Shown here piece after piece: positions 47,814 to 56,198 of a stretch of 64,000 bases of DNA. The notes beneath the pieces were generated by a model that was given only the letters and a program-made list of their open reading frames with translations, searched no databases and was not told where the DNA came from. Numbering within the stretch: the first letter of the stretch is position 1; every line of letters begins with the position of its first letter. The position numbers and the translations under genes were made by a program. The DNA comes from Streptomyces sp. A1277 (GTDB lineage Bacteria > Actinomycetota > Actinomycetes > Streptomycetales > Streptomycetaceae), in the NCBI RefSeq assembly GCF_004795015.1, contig NZ_SSBI01000011.1, positions 62,001 to 126,000 of the forward strand, written 5' to 3'.

Positions 47814-48797
47814 TCATTCCGGAACCGCCAGCGCGATCCCCAGCGGCGTCCGCTCGTACAGCACCTGGTGCCCGTAGCGGCGCGAGGTCAGCAGCCCGGC
47901 CGCCCGCAGCACCGACAGGTGCTCCGACACCGAGGACGGCGCCAGGCCCAGCCGGTGGGCGAGCGCGCTCGTGCCGGCCGGCTCGTCCAGCGCGCACAGG
48001 ACGTCGGCCCGCGCCCGGCCGACGAGCCGCGCCAGCGCCTCCGGGGTGCTCGCGCCCGGCTCCGTCCACAGGCCCCCGATGCCGCGCACCGGGTAGATGA
48101 CGGCCGGCTGCCAGGGGTCCTGGAAGCCGCCGACCGTGGCCGGCCAGACGAAGACGGACGGCATCAGGACCAGCCCCTGCCCACCGAGCACCCGGGAGTG
48201 CCGGCTCTTCGTGTCGTTGATGGTGAGCGTGGACTCCGACCAGGTCAGCTGCGGGCTCAGCTCGCCGAGCAGCCGTTCGAACCCGACCGCCGCCAGCCGC
48301 CGCGAGTGGTACGTCACATCGGCCTCCAGCAGGGCGCGCAGCCGGGGCCAGTGCGGTTCGATCAGCACCCGCCAGGCCAGCTCCAGCAGGTCCGCCAGCG
48401 CGCGCAGGCTCCGGGCCGGATCGGCCAGCAGCGCCTGCCCCGCGGCGGAGGCCCGTGCCCACGGCCGGTCTCTGAGCGACGCCTCGATGTCCTGCCGGGC
48501 CAGCTCCGGACCGACCGCCCGCACCGCCGCGATCTCCTCCTCGAAGGAGGCGAGCGGCCCCATCGGCGGCAGGGAGAAGAAGTCCGGGCAGTGGCCGCCG
48601 TCCGGCATCAGCAGCCACAGCGGCTCCAGCGGCAGCCCGGCCGCCTCCTCCCGGATGCGGCGCAGCCACGGCAGGTGGTAGCCCTGCTGCCAGGGCCGGG
48701 CCAGCACCCGTACCGCCGACTGGGTCTCCCACAGCGGCGAGAGCGCGAAGCGGCAGCGCAGCAGATCGCTCTCGTCGAAATGCAGATGGGAGGACAT
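47814..48797 (-). CDS. ArsR-type HTH regulator with large N-terminal domain
   Basis: 327 residues. The N-terminal ~230 residues are a DUF5937-like domain (FDESDLLRCRFALSPLWE, VFVWPATVGGFQDPWQPAVIYP); the C-terminal ArsR winged helix has LCALDEPAGTSALAHRLGLAPSSVSEHLSVLRAAGLLTSRR, recognised by LGLAPSSVSEHLSVLRAAGLL. The order (domain first, HTH last) is usual for this family. Divergent from an MFS efflux gene whose start region overlaps this one, so it probably controls that gene and itself. Confidence 0.88.
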   Translation of the reverse strand: MSSHLHFDESDLLRCRFALSPLWETQSAVRVLARPWQQGYHLPWLRRIREEAAGLPLEPLWLLMPDGGHCPDFFSLPPMGPLASFEEEIAAVRAVGPELARQDIEASLRDRPWARASAAGQALLADPARSLRALADLLELAWRVLIEPHWPRLRALLEADVTYHSRRLAAVGFERLLGELSPQLTWSESTLTINDTKSRHSRVLGGQGLVLMPSVFVWPATVGGFQDPWQPAVIYPVRGIGGLWTEPGASTPEALARLVGRARADVLCALDEPAGTSALAHRLGLAPSSVSEHLSVLRAAGLLTSRRYGHQVLYERTPLGIALAVPE

Positions 48798-48870
48798 GAG
48801 CGACCTCGTGAAGATTCGGCTGGGACCGAAAGTCTACGGTCCGGCCGCCCCGGTCCCGCAGGCTGCGTCC

Positions 48871-50280
48871 ATGCCGAGAGACACCACCGATCCCCGGGCG
48901 GGCCATCCCCGCGACACCCCCGAACCCGCCACCGCCGGATCGGTGCCCCTCCCGGCCCCCCTCCCGGAGCGCGCCGGTCCTCCTGACCCGAGCGGACCGC
49001 CCGCGCTCCGGGAGCCCGCGCCCGCGGACACCCGCGGCTACCGGTCCGTCTTCGTCGTACGCGAGTTCCGGGCGGTCTTCGCCGCGCACCTCCTCTCGCT
49101 GCTCGGCGTCGTCGTCAGCGAGCTCGCGCTCACCGTCCTCGTCTACGACCTCACCTCCTCACCCCTGCTCAGCGCCCTCACCTTCGCGCTCGGCCTGCTC
49201 CCGTACCTCGTCGGCGGCACCCTCTTCGCGGGGATCGCCGACCGCTACCCCGCCCGCCGGGTCCTGGTCACCTGCGACCTGATCTGCGCGGGCTGCGTCG
49301 CCGTGATGGTGCTGCCGGGCACGCCCGTCGCCGGACTCCTGGCGCTGCGCTGCCTGGTCGCCGCCGTCTCGCCGGTCTTCACCGGTACGCGGATGGCCGC
49401 GCTCACCGACATCCTCGGCGAGGGCGAGCTGTTCGTCCTGGGGCGCTCGCTGCTGCGGATCGTCTCGCAGAGCGCGCTGCTCGCCGGGTTCGGCGTCGGC
49501 GGGCTGCTGCTGGCCGTGGTCTCCCCGCGCGGCGCGATCACGATCACCGTCCTCACCTTCCTCTGCTCGGCCGCCCTGCTCCGCCTCGGCACCCGCGACC
49601 GGCCCGCCCGCACCGCCGCGCGGGGCGGCACCACCCTGCTGCGTGAGTCGCTGTCCGGCGCCCGGCTGGTCTTCGGCCACCGCCGCATCCGGGCCCTGAT
49701 GCTGCTGTTCTGGCTGCCCCCGGTGTTCGTCGTCGCCCCCGAGGCCCTTGCCGCGCCCTACGCGGACGAGATCGGTGTGGGCCCGGCCGCGCTCGGGCTG
49801 CTGATGTGCGCCATGCCGGTCGGCAACATCGCCTCCGAGCTGTACGCGGGCACCGCGCTGAGCTCCCGGGCGCGCGAACGGATCGTGCTGCCGCTCGCCG
49901 CCGCCGGGCTGCTGCCGCTCGCGGTGTACGGGCTGACGCCGGGCGTGGCGGTGGCGGCGGTCGCCCTGGTGGCGTCCGGTGCGTCCGCCGCGTACGTCAT
50001 CGGCCTCGACCAGTGGTTCGTCGCCGCCGTCCCCGAGGAGCTGCGCGGCCGGGCCATGACCCTGCTCACCGCCGGGCTGATGACGCTCCAGGGCGTCGGG
50101 ATGGCGCTCGCGGGGCTCGCCGCCGAGTTCTTCCCCGTGCACCGGGTGGTCGCCGGGGCGGCCGTCCTCGGCACCCTGTGCCTGCTCCCGCTGATCGCCG
50201 AGGTCCGCCGAACCGCACCCGCGATCCGCGACCGGACCGAAGTTCGAGACGGGGAGGACCGCCAAGTTCCCCATGGGTAA
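48871..50280 (+). CDS. MFS transporter (efflux type)
   Basis: 469 residues with 12 predicted membrane helices; the motif GIADRYPARRVLV between helices 2 and 3 matches the MFS motif-A (GxLaDRxGRrrxl). Helices 7-12 follow RLVFGHRRIRALMLLFW. A hydrophilic Pro-rich N-terminus precedes helix 1. Start: ATG 48871 is preferred because the ATG at 48796 overlaps the start of the divergent regulator, leaving no promoter; neither has a strong ribosome site. It is the likely target of the ArsR-type regulator. Substrate unknown. Confidence 0.85.
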   Translation: MPRDTTDPRAGHPRDTPEPATAGSVPLPAPLPERAGPPDPSGPPALREPAPADTRGYRSVFVVREFRAVFAAHLLSLLGVVVSELALTVLVYDLTSSPLLSALTFALGLLPYLVGGTLFAGIADRYPARRVLVTCDLICAGCVAVMVLPGTPVAGLLALRCLVAAVSPVFTGTRMAALTDILGEGELFVLGRSLLRIVSQSALLAGFGVGGLLLAVVSPRGAITITVLTFLCSAALLRLGTRDRPARTAARGGTTLLRESLSGARLVFGHRRIRALMLLFWLPPVFVVAPEALAAPYADEIGVGPAALGLLMCAMPVGNIASELYAGTALSSRARERIVLPLAAAGLLPLAVYGLTPGVAVAAVALVASGASAAYVIGLDQWFVAAVPEELRGRAMTLLTAGLMTLQGVGMALAGLAAEFFPVHRVVAGAAVLGTLCLLPLIAEVRRTAPAIRDRTEVRDGEDRQVPHG

Positions 50281-50290
50281 GGTCGTGGCC

Positions 50291-50800
50291 GTGCCGAAGC
50301 CGCTCAGTCTCCCCTTCGATCCCATCGCCCGCGCCGACGAGCTCTGGCAGCAGCGCTGGGGCCCGGTCCCGTCCATGGGGGCGATCACCTCGATCATGCG
50401 GGCGCAGCAGATCCTGCTCGCCGAGGTGGACGCCGTCGTCAAGCCGTACGGGCTGACGTTCGCGCGGTACGAGGCGCTGGTGCTGCTCACCTTCTCCAAG
50501 GCCGGCGAGCTGCCGATGTCCAAGATCGGCGAGCGGCTGATGGTCCACCCGACCTCCGTGACGAACACGGTGGACCGGCTGGTGCGCTCCGGCCTGGTCG
50601 ACAAGCGCCCGAACCCGAACGACGGCCGCGGCACGCTCGCCTCGATCACCGACAAGGGCCGCGAAGTGGTCGAGTCGGCCACCCGCGACCTGGTCGCGAT
50701 GGAGTTCGGCCTCGGGGTGTACGACGCCGAGGAGTGCGCCGAGATCTTCGCGCTGCTGCGGCCGCTGCGCATCGCGGCGCAGGACTTCGAGGAGATCTGA
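50291..50800 (+). CDS. MarR-family regulator
   Basis: 169 residues. Winged helix: FARYEALVLLTFSKAGELPMSKIGERLMVHPTSVTNTVDRLVRSGLV, recognised by MSKIGERLMVHPTSVTN; the wing is KRPNPNDGRGTLASIT. Start GTG 50291. The protein is highly conserved in Streptomyces next to a DUF3817 gene, which starts 66 bp downstream. Its ligand is unknown. Confidence 0.88.
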   Translation: MPKPLSLPFDPIARADELWQQRWGPVPSMGAITSIMRAQQILLAEVDAVVKPYGLTFARYEALVLLTFSKAGELPMSKIGERLMVHPTSVTNTVDRLVRSGLVDKRPNPNDGRGTLASITDKGREVVESATRDLVAMEFGLGVYDAEECAEIFALLRPLRIAAQDFEEI

Positions 50801-50866
50801 GAGACACGGTTCCGGGGCCCCGGCCCGCTGCAAGATCGCCCCGGACGTCCGGTTACGCTCGATGGC

Positions 50867-51202
50867 ATGAAACGCAGTGTGCTGACCCGATACCGGGTGA
50901 TGGCTTACGTCACCGCCGTCATGTTGCTGATCCTCTGCGTGTGCATGATCTTCAAATACGGCTTCGACAAGGGCGAGGGCCTGACGCTCGTCGTCTCCCA
51001 GATCCACGGCGTGCTGTACATCATCTACCTGATCTTCGCCTTCGACCTGGGTTCCAAGGCGAAGTGGCCGATGGGCAAGCTGCTCTGGGTGCTCATCGCG
51101 GGCACCATCCCGACGGCCGCGTTCTTCGTCGAGCGCAAGGTCGTCCGCGAGGTCGAGCCGCTGCTCGCGGACGCGACGCCCGCGGCCCCCGCGAACGCCT
51201 GA
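50867..51202 (+). CDS. DUF3817-family membrane protein (second copy)
   Basis: 111 residues, three to four membrane helices. Shares with the copy at 47.3 kb the phrases IHGVLYIIYLIFAFD and KAKWPMGK. The Lys/Arg-Trp-Pro turn and Glu-Arg-Lys end are the family pattern. Follows the MarR gene by 66 bp and ends at a terminator hairpin. Function unknown. Confidence 0.85.
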   Translation: MKRSVLTRYRVMAYVTAVMLLILCVCMIFKYGFDKGEGLTLVVSQIHGVLYIIYLIFAFDLGSKAKWPMGKLLWVLIAGTIPTAAFFVERKVVREVEPLLADATPAAPANA

Positions 51203-51211
51203 GCCCCGCCG

Positions 51212-51240
51212 AACCGCCCCGCGCGAAGCGCCGGGCGGTT
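51212..51240 (+). terminator. Terminator after the DUF3817 gene
   Basis: AACCGCCC (51212-51219) pairs with GGGCGGTT (51233-51240); the 13-nt loop is GC-rich and can add CGCG/CGCG pairs. It ends 10 bp before the icmA operator palindrome. Confidence 0.7.
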
Positions 51241-51250
51241 TGCCATCGAC

Positions 51251-51274
51251 ATTTACTAGGACGTCCTAGTAAAT
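51251..51274. promoter_or_regulatory. 24-bp perfect palindrome immediately before icmA
   Basis: Arm ATTTACTAGGAC (51251-51262) meets its exact reverse complement GTCCTAGTAAAT (51263-51274) with no spacer. It ends 7 nt before the icmA ATG, so a bound dimer would block transcription start or the leader. The TetR gene convergent with icmA is the natural candidate repressor. Confidence 0.75.
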
Positions 51275-51281
51275 TGGTGGC

Positions 51282-52982
51282 ATGGACGCTGACGCGATCG
51301 AGGAAGGCCGCCGCCGCTGGCAGGCCCGTTACGACAAGGCCCGCAAGCGTGACGCGGACTTCACCACGCTCTCCGGCGACCCGGTCGAGCCCGTGTACGG
51401 CCCCCGCCCCGGGGACGCGTACGAGGGCTTCGAGCGGATCGGCTGGCCCGGTGAGTACCCCTTCACCCGGGGGCTCCACCCGACCGGCTACCGGGGCCGC
51501 ACCTGGACCATCCGCCAGTTCGCCGGCTTCGGCAACGCCGAGCAGACCAACGAGCGCTACAAGATGATCCTGGCCGCAGGCGGCGGCGGGCTGAGCGTGG
51601 CCTTCGACATGCCGACCCTGATGGGCCGGGACTCCGACGACCCGCGCGCGCTCGGCGAGGTCGGCCACTGCGGGGTCGCCATCGACTCCGCCGCCGACAT
51701 GGAGGTCCTGTTCAAGGACATCCCGCTCGGCGACGTCACCACGTCGATGACGATCAGCGGCCCCGCCGTCCCGGTCTTCTGCATGTACCTGGTCGCCGCC
51801 GAGCGCCAGGGCGTCGACCCGGCCGTCCTCAACGGCACGCTCCAGACGGACATCTTCAAGGAGTACATCGCCCAGAAGGAGTGGCTCTTCCAGCCCGAGC
51901 CCCACCTGCGCCTCATCGGCGACCTGATGGAGCACTGCGCGAGCTCCATCCCCGCCTACAAGCCGCTCTCCGTCTCCGGCTACCACATCCGCGAGGCCGG
52001 GGCGACGGCCGCGCAGGAGCTGGCGTACACCCTCGCCGACGGCTTCGGCTACGTGGAGCTCGGCCTCTCGCGCGGACTCGACGTGGACGCCTTCGCGTCC
52101 GGCCTGTCCTTCTTCTTCGACGCGCACCTCGACTTCTTCGAGGAGATCGCCAAGTTCCGCTCCGCCCGCCGCATCTGGGCCCGCTGGATGAAGGAGACGT
52201 ACGGCGCGAAGACCGACAAGGCGCAGTGGCTGCGCTTCCACACCCAGACCGCCGGTGTCTCGCTCACCGCCCAGCAGCCGTACAACAACGTCGTACGCAC
52301 GGCCGTCGAGGCGCTGTCCGCCGTCCTCGGAGGCACCAACTCGCTGCACACCAACGCCCTCGACGAAACCCTCGCGCTCCCCTCCGAGCAGGCCGCCGAG
52401 ATCGCGCTGCGCACCCAGCAGGTGCTGATGGAGGAGACCGGCGTCGCCAACGTGGCCGACCCGCTGGGCGGTTCCTGGTACGTGGAGCAGCTCACCGACC
52501 GCATCGAGGCCGACGCCGAGAAGATCTTCGAGCAGATCAAGGAGCGCGGCACCCGCGCCCACCCCGACGGGCGGCACCCGGTCGGGCCGATGACCTCCGG
52601 CATCCTGCGCGGCATCGAGGACGGCTGGTTCACCGGCGAGATCGCCGAGTCCGCCTTCCGCTACCAGCAGGCCCTGGAGAAGGGCGAAAAGCGGGTCGTC
52701 GGCGTCAACGTCGCGCACGGCTCGGTCACCGGCGACCTGGAGATCCTGCGGGTCAGCCACGAGGTCGAGCGCGAGCAGGTCCGCGAGCTGACCGGCCGCA
52801 AGGCGGCCCGCGACGACGCCAGGGTCCGCGCCGCGCTGGACGCCATGCTGGCCGCCGCCCGCGACGGCTCCAACATGATCGCGCCGATGCTCGACGCGGT
52901 GCGCGCGGAGGCGAGCCTCGGCGAGATCTGCGGGGTCCTGCGCGACGAGTGGGGCGTCTACACGGAGCCGCCCGGCTTCTGA
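51282..52982 (+). CDS. icmA: Isobutyryl-CoA mutase large subunit
   Basis: 566 residues, the length of S. cinnamonensis IcmA. Interconverts isobutyryl-CoA and n-butyryl-CoA with the B12-binding small subunit IcmB. The substrate markers match IcmA, not methylmalonyl-CoA mutase: F80 (TIRQFAGFG, Tyr in the mutase) and Q198 (EYIAQKE, Arg in the mutase). Only the substrate-binding barrel is present; the cobalamin domain (DxHxxG) is absent, as expected. No icmB is in this window. It connects valine degradation with butyryl-CoA, a polyketide precursor route. Starts 7 bp after a perfect palindrome; RBS is GGTGG. Confidence 0.96.
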   Translation: MDADAIEEGRRRWQARYDKARKRDADFTTLSGDPVEPVYGPRPGDAYEGFERIGWPGEYPFTRGLHPTGYRGRTWTIRQFAGFGNAEQTNERYKMILAAGGGGLSVAFDMPTLMGRDSDDPRALGEVGHCGVAIDSAADMEVLFKDIPLGDVTTSMTISGPAVPVFCMYLVAAERQGVDPAVLNGTLQTDIFKEYIAQKEWLFQPEPHLRLIGDLMEHCASSIPAYKPLSVSGYHIREAGATAAQELAYTLADGFGYVELGLSRGLDVDAFASGLSFFFDAHLDFFEEIAKFRSARRIWARWMKETYGAKTDKAQWLRFHTQTAGVSLTAQQPYNNVVRTAVEALSAVLGGTNSLHTNALDETLALPSEQAAEIALRTQQVLMEETGVANVADPLGGSWYVEQLTDRIEADAEKIFEQIKERGTRAHPDGRHPVGPMTSGILRGIEDGWFTGEIAESAFRYQQALEKGEKRVVGVNVAHGSVTGDLEILRVSHEVEREQVRELTGRKAARDDARVRAALDAMLAAARDGSNMIAPMLDAVRAEASLGEICGVLRDEWGVYTEPPGF

Positions 52983-53007
52983 CGTACGTACGGCCGCCGG
53001 GCAGGCC

Positions 53008-53637
53008 CTAACCGGCGGCGGCCGCGCCCAGGCCCGCCAGCAGCAGCAGCGTGAAGCGCCGGGCCCAGTCGGCATCGACGGGCTCGGCGCTAACCAGTGT
53101 CCGGTGCACGACCGCGCCGGCGATCACATCGAAGATCAGATCGGCCGTCAGGGCCGCCGTGGCCTCGTCCGGCTCGACGGGCAGCTCGCCGCGCTCCTGC
53201 GCCCGTCGCCGCCCCTGGAGCACCAGGCGCTTCTGCCGGTTGACGATCGAGTCGCGGATACGGGTGCGCAGCGCCTCGTCCCGCGTCGACTCGGCGACCA
53301 CCGCCATCAGCGCGGTCCGGGTCTCCGGCCGGTCCAGCAGCGCGGCGAACTGCAGGACCACCGCCTCCACATCGGCGGCCAGGCTGCCCAGATCCGGCAT
53401 CTCCAGCTCGTCGAAGAGCACCGCGACCGCGTCCACGACCAGCTCGTTCTTGCCCGCCCAGCGCCGGTACAGGGTCGTCTTGGCGACCCCCGCCCGCGTC
53501 GCCACGTCACCCATCGTCAGCTTCGACCAGCCGAGGTCCACCAGGGAGGCTCTGGTCGCTTCGAGGATCGCCTCGTCCGCCGCGGCGCTGCGCGGGCGTC
53601 CCGATCGTGCGGGTTTGGGGTGGCTGCGGCTGAGCAT
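53008..53637 (-). CDS. TetR-family regulator, probable icmA repressor
   Basis: 209 residues. HTH in WSKLTMGDVATRAGVAKTTLYRRWAGKNELVVDAV, recognised by GVAKTTLYRRWAGKNEL. It ends 25 bp after icmA, tail to tail. Start: ATG 53637; longer frames give low-complexity Arg/Gly sequence. Upstream the segment 53653-53666 carries ATTTAC on the coding strand, one half of the icmA palindrome, so weak autoregulation is possible. The ligand may be an acyl-CoA, inferred from the neighbour only. Confidence 0.88.
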   Translation of the reverse strand: MLSRSHPKPARSGRPRSAAADEAILEATRASLVDLGWSKLTMGDVATRAGVAKTTLYRRWAGKNELVVDAVAVLFDELEMPDLGSLAADVEAVVLQFAALLDRPETRTALMAVVAESTRDEALRTRIRDSIVNRQKRLVLQGRRRAQERGELPVEPDEATAALTADLIFDVIAGAVVHRTLVSAEPVDADWARRFTLLLLAGLGAAAAG

Positions 53638-53954
53638 GCCGTGACCATACCCGTCAGTAGGTAAATCCGGCCGACCCCTTCGCCCGTGAGACAGATCACC
53701 GAACACTCTTGTGCGTGAGGGCCTCCGGCCAGTTACGCTACGGGTCGTAGCGTAAGAACGACGGCCCCGGCCGGCGTCGCGCTGCGAACGAACGACAGCC
53801 ACAGGCGCCGGGTGGGGACCGGGCGCCGCACCGGGTCTTCAGGGGCCCAGGGGCCGTGTCTGTCCGTGCGCCTCGCACACCGGCGAGGGTTGCGGACGGG
53901 CGCGGTTCGCGTATCGCTTTCCGGAACAGCGCGCCGAGGGGGGAGGATGTACGT
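53638..53954. other. 317-bp divergent gap with one strong palindrome
   Basis: Lies between the TetR gene and the thioredoxin-TPR gene. I see the palindrome at 53733-53755 (listed separately), an ATTTAC half-site near 53661, and no open frame, tRNA or terminator. The 53750-53940 part is GC-rich and unremarkable apart from the GGGGAGGATG ribosome site of the next gene. Confidence 0.6.
53733..53755. promoter_or_regulatory. Operator-like palindrome with 10-bp perfect arms
   Basis: TTACGCTACG (53733-53742), spacer GGT, CGTAGCGTAA (53746-53755). Size, symmetry and the short spacer suit a TetR-type dimer. It is 96 bp upstream of the TetR gene and 200 bp upstream of the thioredoxin-TPR gene. Its sequence differs from the icmA palindrome, so the two probably bind different regulators. 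Confidence 0.65.
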
Positions 53955-54929
53955 ATGCAGCCTAGGAACATGTCCATGAGCGGCGTCGTCGACCTCGCCG
54001 CGGTGAAGGCGGCCGGTGAGGCCAAGGTGAAGGCGGAGCAGGCCCGCGCCGAGTCCGCCCGGCAGGGCGGCCCCGCGGCCGTGCCCGCCTCCTCCCTCGT
54101 GATCGACGTCGATGAGGCCGGCTTCGAGAGGGACGTCCTCCAGCGCTCCGCCGAGGTGCCCGTCGTCATCGACTTCTGGGCCGAGTGGTGCGAGCCGTGC
54201 AAGCAGCTGGGCCCGCTCCTGGAGCGCCTGGCCCACGAGTACAACGGCCGCTTCCTGCTGGCCAAGGTCGACGTCGACGCCAACCAGATGCTGATGCAGC
54301 AGTTCGGCATCCAGGGCATTCCCGCCGTCTTCGCGGTCGTCGCCGGGCAGGCGCTGCCGCTCTTCCAGGGCGCGGCCCCCGAGGCCCAGATCCGCCAGAC
54401 CCTGGACCAGCTGATCCAGGTCGGCGAGGAGCGCTTCGGGCTCACCGGCATCGCGGTCGACCCCTCGGCGGACGGGGCCGAGGCCCAGGCCGCCGCCCCC
54501 GCGCCCCCCGGTCCGTACGACAGCCTGCTGGAGGCGGCCGCGCGGGCGCTGGACGTCAATGACTTCCCTGGCGCGGTCCAGGCGTACAAGAACGTCCTGT
54601 CCGACGACCCGGCCAACACCGAGGCCAAGCTCGGCCTCGCCCAGGCCGAGCTGCTGGCCCGGGTCCAGCAGACGGACCCGCAGCAGGTCCGCAAGGACGG
54701 CGCCGAGAAGCCGGGCGACGTGGACGCGCAGCTGGCGGCGGCCGACCTCGACCTCGTCGGCGGCCATGTCGAGGACGCCTTCGGCCGGCTCGTGGAGACC
54801 GTACGCCGCACGTTCGGCGAGGACCGCGACCGGGTGCGGCTGCGGCTGCTCGACCTCTTCGAGGTGATCGGTCCGGAGGACCCGAGGGTCGGTGCCGCGC
54901 GCACCGCGCTCGCGCGCGTCCTGTTCTGA
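53955..54929 (+). CDS. Thioredoxin-like protein with TPR-like C-terminus (CnoX/YbbN type)
   Basis: 324 residues. Thioredoxin fold at about 50-160 with active site WAEWCEPCKQLGP (CEPC, instead of CGPC) and cis-Pro GIQGIPAVFAV. The C-terminal half has TPR-like helices (LDVNDFPGAVQAYKNVLSDDPANTEAKLGLAQAEL, seen in ALDVNDFPGAVQAYKNVL). CnoX proteins hold unfolded or oxidation-damaged proteins for chaperones; CEPC suggests redox activity may be retained. ATG 53955, strong GGAGG site. Its N-terminus (about 45 residues) is Ala/Glu-rich. Confidence 0.9.
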   Translation: MQPRNMSMSGVVDLAAVKAAGEAKVKAEQARAESARQGGPAAVPASSLVIDVDEAGFERDVLQRSAEVPVVIDFWAEWCEPCKQLGPLLERLAHEYNGRFLLAKVDVDANQMLMQQFGIQGIPAVFAVVAGQALPLFQGAAPEAQIRQTLDQLIQVGEERFGLTGIAVDPSADGAEAQAAAPAPPGPYDSLLEAAARALDVNDFPGAVQAYKNVLSDDPANTEAKLGLAQAELLARVQQTDPQQVRKDGAEKPGDVDAQLAAADLDLVGGHVEDAFGRLVETVRRTFGEDRDRVRLRLLDLFEVIGPEDPRVGAARTALARVLF

Positions 54930-54966
54930 ACCGATTGGTCCGACCCGATTGTTCTGATCTGACAAC

Positions 54967-55002
54967 ACGGCCGCGGCTCCCTCCGGGAGTTGCGGCCGTT
55001 TT
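54967..55002 (+). terminator. Terminator after the thioredoxin-TPR gene
   Basis: ACGGCCGC (54967-54974) pairs with GCGGCCGT (54992-54999); inside, GCTCCC pairs with GGGAGT. It is followed by TTTT, a near-classical intrinsic terminator. Confidence 0.85.
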
Positions 55003-55061
55003 CGCGACCAGGCGATAAGAGTAGGCCCTGCTTTACCAAATCTTGATAAAAGCACGGGCTG

Positions 55062-55074
55062 TTACTCGCAGTAA
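55062..55074. promoter_or_regulatory. TTACT-CGC-AGTAA palindrome (site 1)
   Basis: Perfect 5-bp arms around CGC, in an AT-rich segment 482 bp before the DUF6230 gene. Site 2 at 55190-55205 has the same half-sites 128 bp away. Confidence 0.5.
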
Positions 55075-55189
55075 ATCGATCTTTGCGAACTGTCCCGTTT
55101 CGCTCATCCTTCCTCCCTTTCGTCCGTCGCCGCGGGGCCACCCTGTGTGGCCGCCCGGTGCCGCCAGGTCGTGGCCCGGTTATCGGGCC

Positions 55190-55205
55190 GTTACTAGCGA
55201 GTAAC
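55190..55205. promoter_or_regulatory. GTTACT-AGCG-AGTAAC palindrome (site 2)
   Basis: Perfect 6-bp arms around AGCG, 351 bp before the DUF6230 gene, preceded by a GGCCCG/CGGGCC hairpin (55173-55189 area). Same half-site TTACT as site 1, so both may bind one regulator. Confidence 0.5.
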
Positions 55206-55555
55206 GAACCCCCTTGTGCGAGGGCCGGGAATGGACCACGATCGGCCACGCTCGGTCCAATAACGCCAGTCCGGCAGCCAGTCGGTGCGGCGGCTCCGTT
55301 GGGTCCCCACCGGGCGGGCCGGCGGCAGTGGCGCCGGCTCCGGACAGGGGGGTTCCTGCCGACCGGCAGGGCCTGTCCGATCAGGTCGCGCGAACGCGTG
55401 GCCAGTGGTTGTCGCTCGGGGGTGATCGCCGGTGATTCGGACGCGGTACAAGCCTCCGTTTGCGGGCGCTCTCTTTCCGAGGACGTAGCACTTCTCCCCT
55501 CCCAGGTCGGGCAGGATGCCAGACCGGAGATGTACGTCCGAGAAGGAGGAAAAGT

Positions 55556-56188
55556 ATGAGTTCCCAGGTTCGCGGTGGCACGAGATGGAAGCGTTTCGCT
55601 GTCGTCATGGTGCCGAGCGTCATAGCCACCGCCGCCGTCGGCGTCGGTCTGGCACAGGGCGCGCTCGCCGCGTCCTTCAGCGTGTCGGGCCAGGAGTTCA
55701 AGGTCAGCGCGGATGAGCTGATCGGCGAGAACTTCGTCCAGTACGGCAGCGTCGCGACGGGCAAGGACCTCAAGGGCAACGACCAGGCCGCTCCGGTCGC
55801 GGTGTCCGGGTTCAGCGAGGCCACCATCAGCAACATGTGCCAGTCGGTCGTCACGCCCGACCTGCCGTTCGGCCTCGGCAACGTCACGCTGCAGCTCAAG
55901 GCGGGCACCGGCAAGGACAAGGTCTACGCCAAGGACATCTACCTCGATGTCTCGCAGCTCGACGCCGACGCCGAGTTCACCAACATCGACATCGGCGTGG
56001 CCGCGGGTTCGCTGAAGAACCCGGGCATCCAGCCCGGCACGCAGGCCAACCCGTACGGCTTCTCGCAGCGTGCCGAGCACGCCAAGCTGACGAAGGTGCG
56101 CCAGCAGGCGTGGGCCACCACGGCAGGAACGTTCAAGCTGCCGGGGCTGTCCCTGAAGCTGCACAAGGGCGTCAAGGAGTGCTACTAA
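55556..56188 (+). CDS. DUF6230-family membrane-anchored/exported protein
   Basis: 210 residues. Hydrophobic N-terminal segment (FAVVMVPSVIATAAVGVGLAQGALAA) after a basic start: signal anchor or signal peptide. The remainder is a soluble domain with SVSGQEFKVSADELIGENFVQYG, LGNVTLQLKAGTGKDKVYAKDIYLD and TNIDIGVAAGS. The family is always followed by a DUF6114 gene in Streptomyces. Earlier databases label it cholesterol esterase, for which I see no Ser hydrolase motif. AAGGAGG lies 8 nt before the ATG. Confidence 0.88.
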   Translation: MSSQVRGGTRWKRFAVVMVPSVIATAAVGVGLAQGALAASFSVSGQEFKVSADELIGENFVQYGSVATGKDLKGNDQAAPVAVSGFSEATISNMCQSVVTPDLPFGLGNVTLQLKAGTGKDKVYAKDIYLDVSQLDADAEFTNIDIGVAAGSLKNPGIQPGTQANPYGFSQRAEHAKLTKVRQQAWATTAGTFKLPGLSLKLHKGVKECY

Positions 56189-56198
56189 GCACTCGCCC

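Larger units (their letters stand above)
55003..55555. other. 550-bp upstream region of the DUF6230 cluster
   Basis: No credible gene. The first 80 bp (55026-55085) are AT-rich for this genome and hold the first of two TTACT...AGTAA palindromes; the second is at 55190-55205. The rest, to about 55500, has no repeat I could find. It is the largest gap in the window and probably the control region of the three-gene cluster downstream. AAGGAGG precedes the first gene. Confidence 0.6.
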
